NCBI GenBank assembly: GCA_023421735.1 | Contig: JAEZSP010000094.1 | Coordinates: forward strand, 1 to 64,000 | Direction of reading: 5' to 3' | Origin: Bacillota bacterium | Lineage (GTDB): Bacteria > Bacillota_A > Clostridia > Christensenellales > Aristaeellaceae | DNA: 64,000 nucleotides | Shown here: one piece after another, positions 61,159 through 64,000 of the stretch | Layout: every line of letters starts with the position of its first letter | Position numbering within the stretch: position 1 is the stretch's first letter | Made by a program: the position numbers and the translations under genes | Notes under the pieces: model-generated | Seen by the model: the letters and a program-made list of their open reading frames with translations, nothing else | Databases searched by the model: none | Told to the model about the DNA's origin: nothing

Positions 61159-62055
61159 ATGGATCACCAGTTTTTTTACGAGAGTCACGTCTCCCGCATC
61201 CGCATTACAAAGGCGCCAAGCTACTCCTTTACGGCGCACATGCACGACAAAGTGGAGCTGCTTTACGCCATCACGGGTACAACAATCGTGAATATTGACG
61301 ACACTTCGCACACGCTGACGCCGGGTGAGGCGGTGCTGATCTGGCCAAACCGCATCCATTCCTACACAAATATTGCGCAGGGTGTGGATTATATGGCAAT
61401 CATTGATCCTTCCTGCATCCACGAGCATGCGAGTATGTTCATCACGCACGATTGCGTTTATCCATACCTCCCGGCGGAGAAGGTGCACCCGCATGTGGCG
61501 ATGTGCCTGGAGGCACTGATGTCAAAACCCACGCCGCCCATGCCGCTTGTGAACGCATATCTCGACATCGCAATGGGGCGGCTGCTCGAACGGCTCGACC
61601 TCGTTTCGGCAAACGACGTACATCGGCAGGAATTGGTGGGCAACATTCTGCTGTACATCGCGGAGCATATTCACGACGAGATCACGCTCGACACCCTCGC
61701 GCGCGACCTGTTTGCAAACAAGTATCAGATTTCGCGCATCTTTTCGACGAAGATCGGCTGCAACCTGTGCACCTATGTGAATAGGCTGCGCATCGCCTCT
61801 TCTTTGAACCTGCTCAAAGATCCGTCGCTCAACATTTCGGACATCGCGGAGCAGTGCGGCTTCAACAGCGAGCGCACATTCTTCCGCGTATTCCGCGAAC
61901 AGTGCGGCATTACGCCCAAGCAGTACCGCCAGCGGCTCGACATGACGGCGGGCAACAGCTTCATCAACTCCTCCATGCCGAGAACCGGCGCGGTGTACGC
62001 GGACATGCTGCGCAATCAGGAACACGATCCGGAATATTCATTCCTGTTTTTATAA
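61159..62055 (+). CDS. AraC-family transcriptional regulator
   Basis: This regulator of 298 residues has an N-terminal cupin-like sensor (HMHDKVELLYAITG, PGEAVLIWPN) and a C-terminal pair of helix-turn-helix motifs (LDTLARDLFANKYQISRIF and ISDIAEQCGFNSERTFFRVF). Such proteins usually sense sugars or related ligands and activate nearby genes. GGAGG precedes ATG 61159. The MATE exporter gene follows after 24 nt and may be its target or partner. The upstream intergenic region of about 330 bp holds its promoter. Confidence 0.9.
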   Translation: MDHQFFYESHVSRIRITKAPSYSFTAHMHDKVELLYAITGTTIVNIDDTSHTLTPGEAVLIWPNRIHSYTNIAQGVDYMAIIDPSCIHEHASMFITHDCVYPYLPAEKVHPHVAMCLEALMSKPTPPMPLVNAYLDIAMGRLLERLDLVSANDVHRQELVGNILLYIAEHIHDEITLDTLARDLFANKYQISRIFSTKIGCNLCTYVNRLRIASSLNLLKDPSLNISDIAEQCGFNSERTFFRVFREQCGITPKQYRQRLDMTAGNSFINSSMPRTGAVYADMLRNQEHDPEYSFLFL

Positions 62056-62079
62056 AAGCCCCAATGAAAAGAGATTGAC

Positions 62080-63438
62080 ATGGTCCAAAAACACAAAAAT
62101 GTGGATATGACCGAGGGCGTCATCTGGAAGCAGTTTATCGCATTTGCCGTACCCCTGCTTATGGGCTTTATCTTTCAGCAGCTCTACAACACGGTAGATT
62201 CCATAGTGGTGGGGAATTTCGTCAGCACAGAGGCGCTTGCGGCCGTGGGTTCGGTTGGCTCGATCATCAACACGCTGATCGGCATATTTGCGGGATTCGG
62301 AACCGGCGCAAGCGTGGTCATCGCGCGGCTGTACGGTGCGCGCGACGATGGGGGCGTTTCGAAGGCGGTGCATACGACGGTTGTGATGACGCTGTATCTC
62401 GCGCTCATCTTTACCGCGGTTGGCGTGGCGATGGTGCCCTTCATGCTGCGGATGATGAAAACCCCGGACGACGTGTTTGGGGAGGCGCGCACCTACCTCA
62501 CCATCTACTTTGCGGGCGTAGTCGGGCTCATGTTCTACAACATCGGCGCCGGCATCCTGCGTGCGGTGGGCGATTCGCGCCGTCCGCTCTATTTTCTGGT
62601 CTTTTCCGCATTGACGAACACAGCGCTCGACCTTTTATTCGTCTTGACATTTCATCTGGGCATCGCGGGCGTCGCCTATGCGACGGTCGTTTCCCAGCTA
62701 TTGTCAGCGGCGCTTGTGCTGTTCACTCTTTCGCGTTCCTCCGGCCCGCAAAGGCTGAACCGCCACGTGCTGCGCATATCACCGCCGATGCTGAAATCCA
62801 TCGTCAAAATCGGCATGCCGGCAGCCATTCAATCCGGATTGACGTCGTTTTCAAACGTCTTTGTGCAGTCCTACATCAATTCCTTTGGCTCCGCGTGCAT
62901 GGCGGGCTGGTCGGTTTACGGAAAGCTCGATCAGCTCGCGCTGCTGCCCATGCAGTCGATTTCGATGGCATCGACCACGTTCGTCGGTCAGAATCTCGGC
63001 GCGCGGGACATGGCGCGCGCGAAGCGCGGCGTGCGGACGGCGATTTTGATGTCAACGCTTTCCACGGCGTCGCTCATGCTGCCGCTGATGGTTTTTGCAG
63101 GGCCGCTGTTGCGCATTTTCAATCACGATCCGGAAGTGCTCGCGTTCGGGCGGCTGTTTGTCGTGTGGATGTCGCCGTTTTACGTATTTGCGTGCGTCAA
63201 CGACATCCTCGCGGGCGCGCTGCGCGGCGCGGGTGAATCGAAGGCGCCGATGTTTATCATGCTGGCCTGCTTTGTGGTCATCCGCCAGATCTATCTCTAC
63301 TTTATCTCCCGCGCCACACAGACGGTTTTGCCGATCGCGCTGGGATATCCGCTCGGATGGATCCTGTGCGCCGCCCTCCAGTTTGCATATTACAAACTGA
63401 GCGGCTGGGAAAAGCGGCAGGAGCGGGTGTTGGCATAA
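62080..63438 (+). CDS. MATE-family efflux transporter
   Basis: This 452-residue membrane protein has twelve predicted helices in two related halves. Typical segments are FQQLYNTVDSIVVGNFVS and GIFAGFGTGASVVIARLYGA in the first half and ISMASTTFVGQNLGARD in the second. It should expel cationic drugs or metabolites using a Na+ or H+ gradient. The ribosome binding site is weak (AAAGAGAT). A bidirectional terminator follows. Confidence 0.92.
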   Translation: MVQKHKNVDMTEGVIWKQFIAFAVPLLMGFIFQQLYNTVDSIVVGNFVSTEALAAVGSVGSIINTLIGIFAGFGTGASVVIARLYGARDDGGVSKAVHTTVVMTLYLALIFTAVGVAMVPFMLRMMKTPDDVFGEARTYLTIYFAGVVGLMFYNIGAGILRAVGDSRRPLYFLVFSALTNTALDLLFVLTFHLGIAGVAYATVVSQLLSAALVLFTLSRSSGPQRLNRHVLRISPPMLKSIVKIGMPAAIQSGLTSFSNVFVQSYINSFGSACMAGWSVYGKLDQLALLPMQSISMASTTFVGQNLGARDMARAKRGVRTAILMSTLSTASLMLPLMVFAGPLLRIFNHDPEVLAFGRLFVVWMSPFYVFACVNDILAGALRGAGESKAPMFIMLACFVVIRQIYLYFISRATQTVLPIALGYPLGWILCAALQFAYYKLSGWEKRQERVLA

Positions 63439-63439
63439 G

Positions 63440-63466
63440 AAAAGCGGCCCGGAAGCCGCTTTTCTT
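63440..63466. terminator. Terminator after MATE gene, bidirectional
   Basis: AAGCGGC (63442-63448) and GCCGCTT (63455-63461) form the stem, with TTTTCTT on one side and AAGAAAA on the other. It also lies just beyond the 3' end of the minus-strand gene that follows. Confidence 0.75.
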
Positions 63467-63481
63467 GATCCTTACCGTTTA

Positions 63482-64000
63482 TCAATCCGCGTAAAAGAGT
63501 CCGTTGAAAACGTCCATGGTTGAGACGGTCTTGCCGCCGACTTCGACGTTCATCGTCCCGGAAAGCCGCAGCCAGCCGGCGTCGTAATAGTTCATCGGAT
63601 TCTGATCGAGCGCCTGTATGTAGAGCCATTCCACATCGTCCGTCGCGACGATGACGGCCTGCTCGCCCGCCGTGATTTTCAGCGCGGTTCCGCCGTTTTG
63701 CCGGGAGACCCGCAGGGTGATATCCTTTTTGAGCGTCACGACGGTGCCCATGGCGTAGATGTCGCGCGGCACTTCCACGAGCGCGGGCACGGCGGTCGTA
63801 TATTCGCCCGTCTGATCGTCAAAGTAGCCGTTATCGGTGATGATGAAGTCGGCTCTGCGGAACCACGTTTGGAGAACCGCGCCGCGCACGGTTGCGGTGA
63901 ATCCTTCATCCGTGATCGCGATGCTGCCCGCCCAGGCGGGCAAGGCGCCGCAGTATTCGAGCGCGCCCTCCTTGTAGCGATAGACGTAATTCTGCGGATC
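63482..64000 (-). CDS. C-terminal part of an unrecognised protein, cut by window end
   Basis: The reading frame runs open from the stop at 63482 to the last base of the window, giving at least 172 residues. The true start lies outside. The visible part is beta-rich with many Val, Thr and Gly residues, no cysteine cluster and no membrane segment. Segments such as NYVYRYKEG at the front edge and EWLYIQALDQ suggest repeats as in surface or propeller-like proteins, but no family can be named. Confidence 0.65.
   Translation of the reverse strand, partial: DPQNYVYRYKEGALEYCGALPAWAGSIAITDEGFTATVRGAVLQTWFRRADFIITDNGYFDDQTGEYTTAVPALVEVPRDIYAMGTVVTLKKDITLRVSRQNGGTALKITAGEQAVIVATDDVEWLYIQALDQNPMNYYDAGWLRLSGTMNVEVGGKTVSTMDVFNGLFYAD

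Overview
The window looks like chromosome from an anaerobic, GC-rich member of the Clostridia (Bacillota). Supporting signs are strong AGGAGG-type ribosome binding sites, TTGACA/TATAAT promoters spaced 16-18 bp, a tRNA-Trp T-box leader, a multidomain flavodiiron-rubredoxin protein for oxygen or NO detoxification, [FeFe]-hydrogenase-type maturases, GGDEF/EAL signalling and many plant- or mucin-glycan genes. The exact lineage is uncertain; a gut-type Clostridia such as Christensenellales is a guess. No phage, plasmid, CRISPR, rRNA or tRNA genes were seen.

Region 1 (1-4.97 kb): a PAS-GGDEF-EAL c-di-GMP protein, then a T-box (specifier UGG, Trp) controlling a stand-alone TrpB2-type tryptophan synthase beta chain.

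Region 2 (5.04-15.42 kb) is the most remarkable part. One promoter and an attenuator-like leader precede ten tightly coupled genes, mostly overlapping by 1-16 nt: a TM1266-type small regulator, a FecCD-type permease, an ABC ATPase carrying a second TM1266-like domain at its C-terminus, HydE, a NifH-like protein, NifD-like and NifK-like proteins, a FecB/BtuF-type binding protein, HydF and an aspartate ammonia-lyase, closed by a terminator. [FeFe]-hydrogenase maturation machinery is thus fused at operon level with a nitrogenase-like two-component reductase and a metal-chelate importer, while HydG, hydrogenase structural genes and nifB/E/N are absent from the window. The NifD-like protein lacks the Cys and His that hold FeMo-co but keeps several P-cluster-region cysteines. 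My inference is an ATP-driven reductase acting on, or helping build, an organometallic or metal-chelate compound.

Region 3 (15.4-26 kb): a class C beta-lactamase-like hydrolase, a DUF308 membrane protein, a radical SAM protein, an AraC/GyrI regulator, a 184-bp foldback element, a DUF4037 protein, an MBL-fold hydrolase, a GH42 beta-galactosidase, a PNPOx-like protein and the flavodiiron protein.

Region 4 (26-33.8 kb): an SDR, a PHP phosphoesterase, a TIM-barrel isomerase-like protein and a GtrA protein in one operon with an RG-rich tandem-repeat protein; then a wall-anchored-looking PIG-L deacetylase, two paralogous small membrane proteins and a nucleotidyltransferase.

Region 5 (33.8-57.3 kb): glycan use. 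A GH106-like hydrolase and a sulfatase form one unit. A GH78 alpha-L-rhamnosidase, a solute-binding protein, a URO-D-like protein and an RpiB/LacAB isomerase form a second unit behind three LacI-type operators. A complete peptide/oligosaccharide ABC transporter (binding protein, B, C, D, F) on the minus strand is followed by two membrane proteins, two Gfo/Idh/MocA dehydrogenases and a sugar epimerase. The two binding proteins are paralogues, so the rhamnosidase operon may share the minus-strand permease.

Region 6 (57.5-64 kb): ProC, a GGDEF protein with a Cys-rich segment, a serine hydrolase, an AraC regulator, a MATE exporter and the 3' part of an unrecognised gene cut by the window end.
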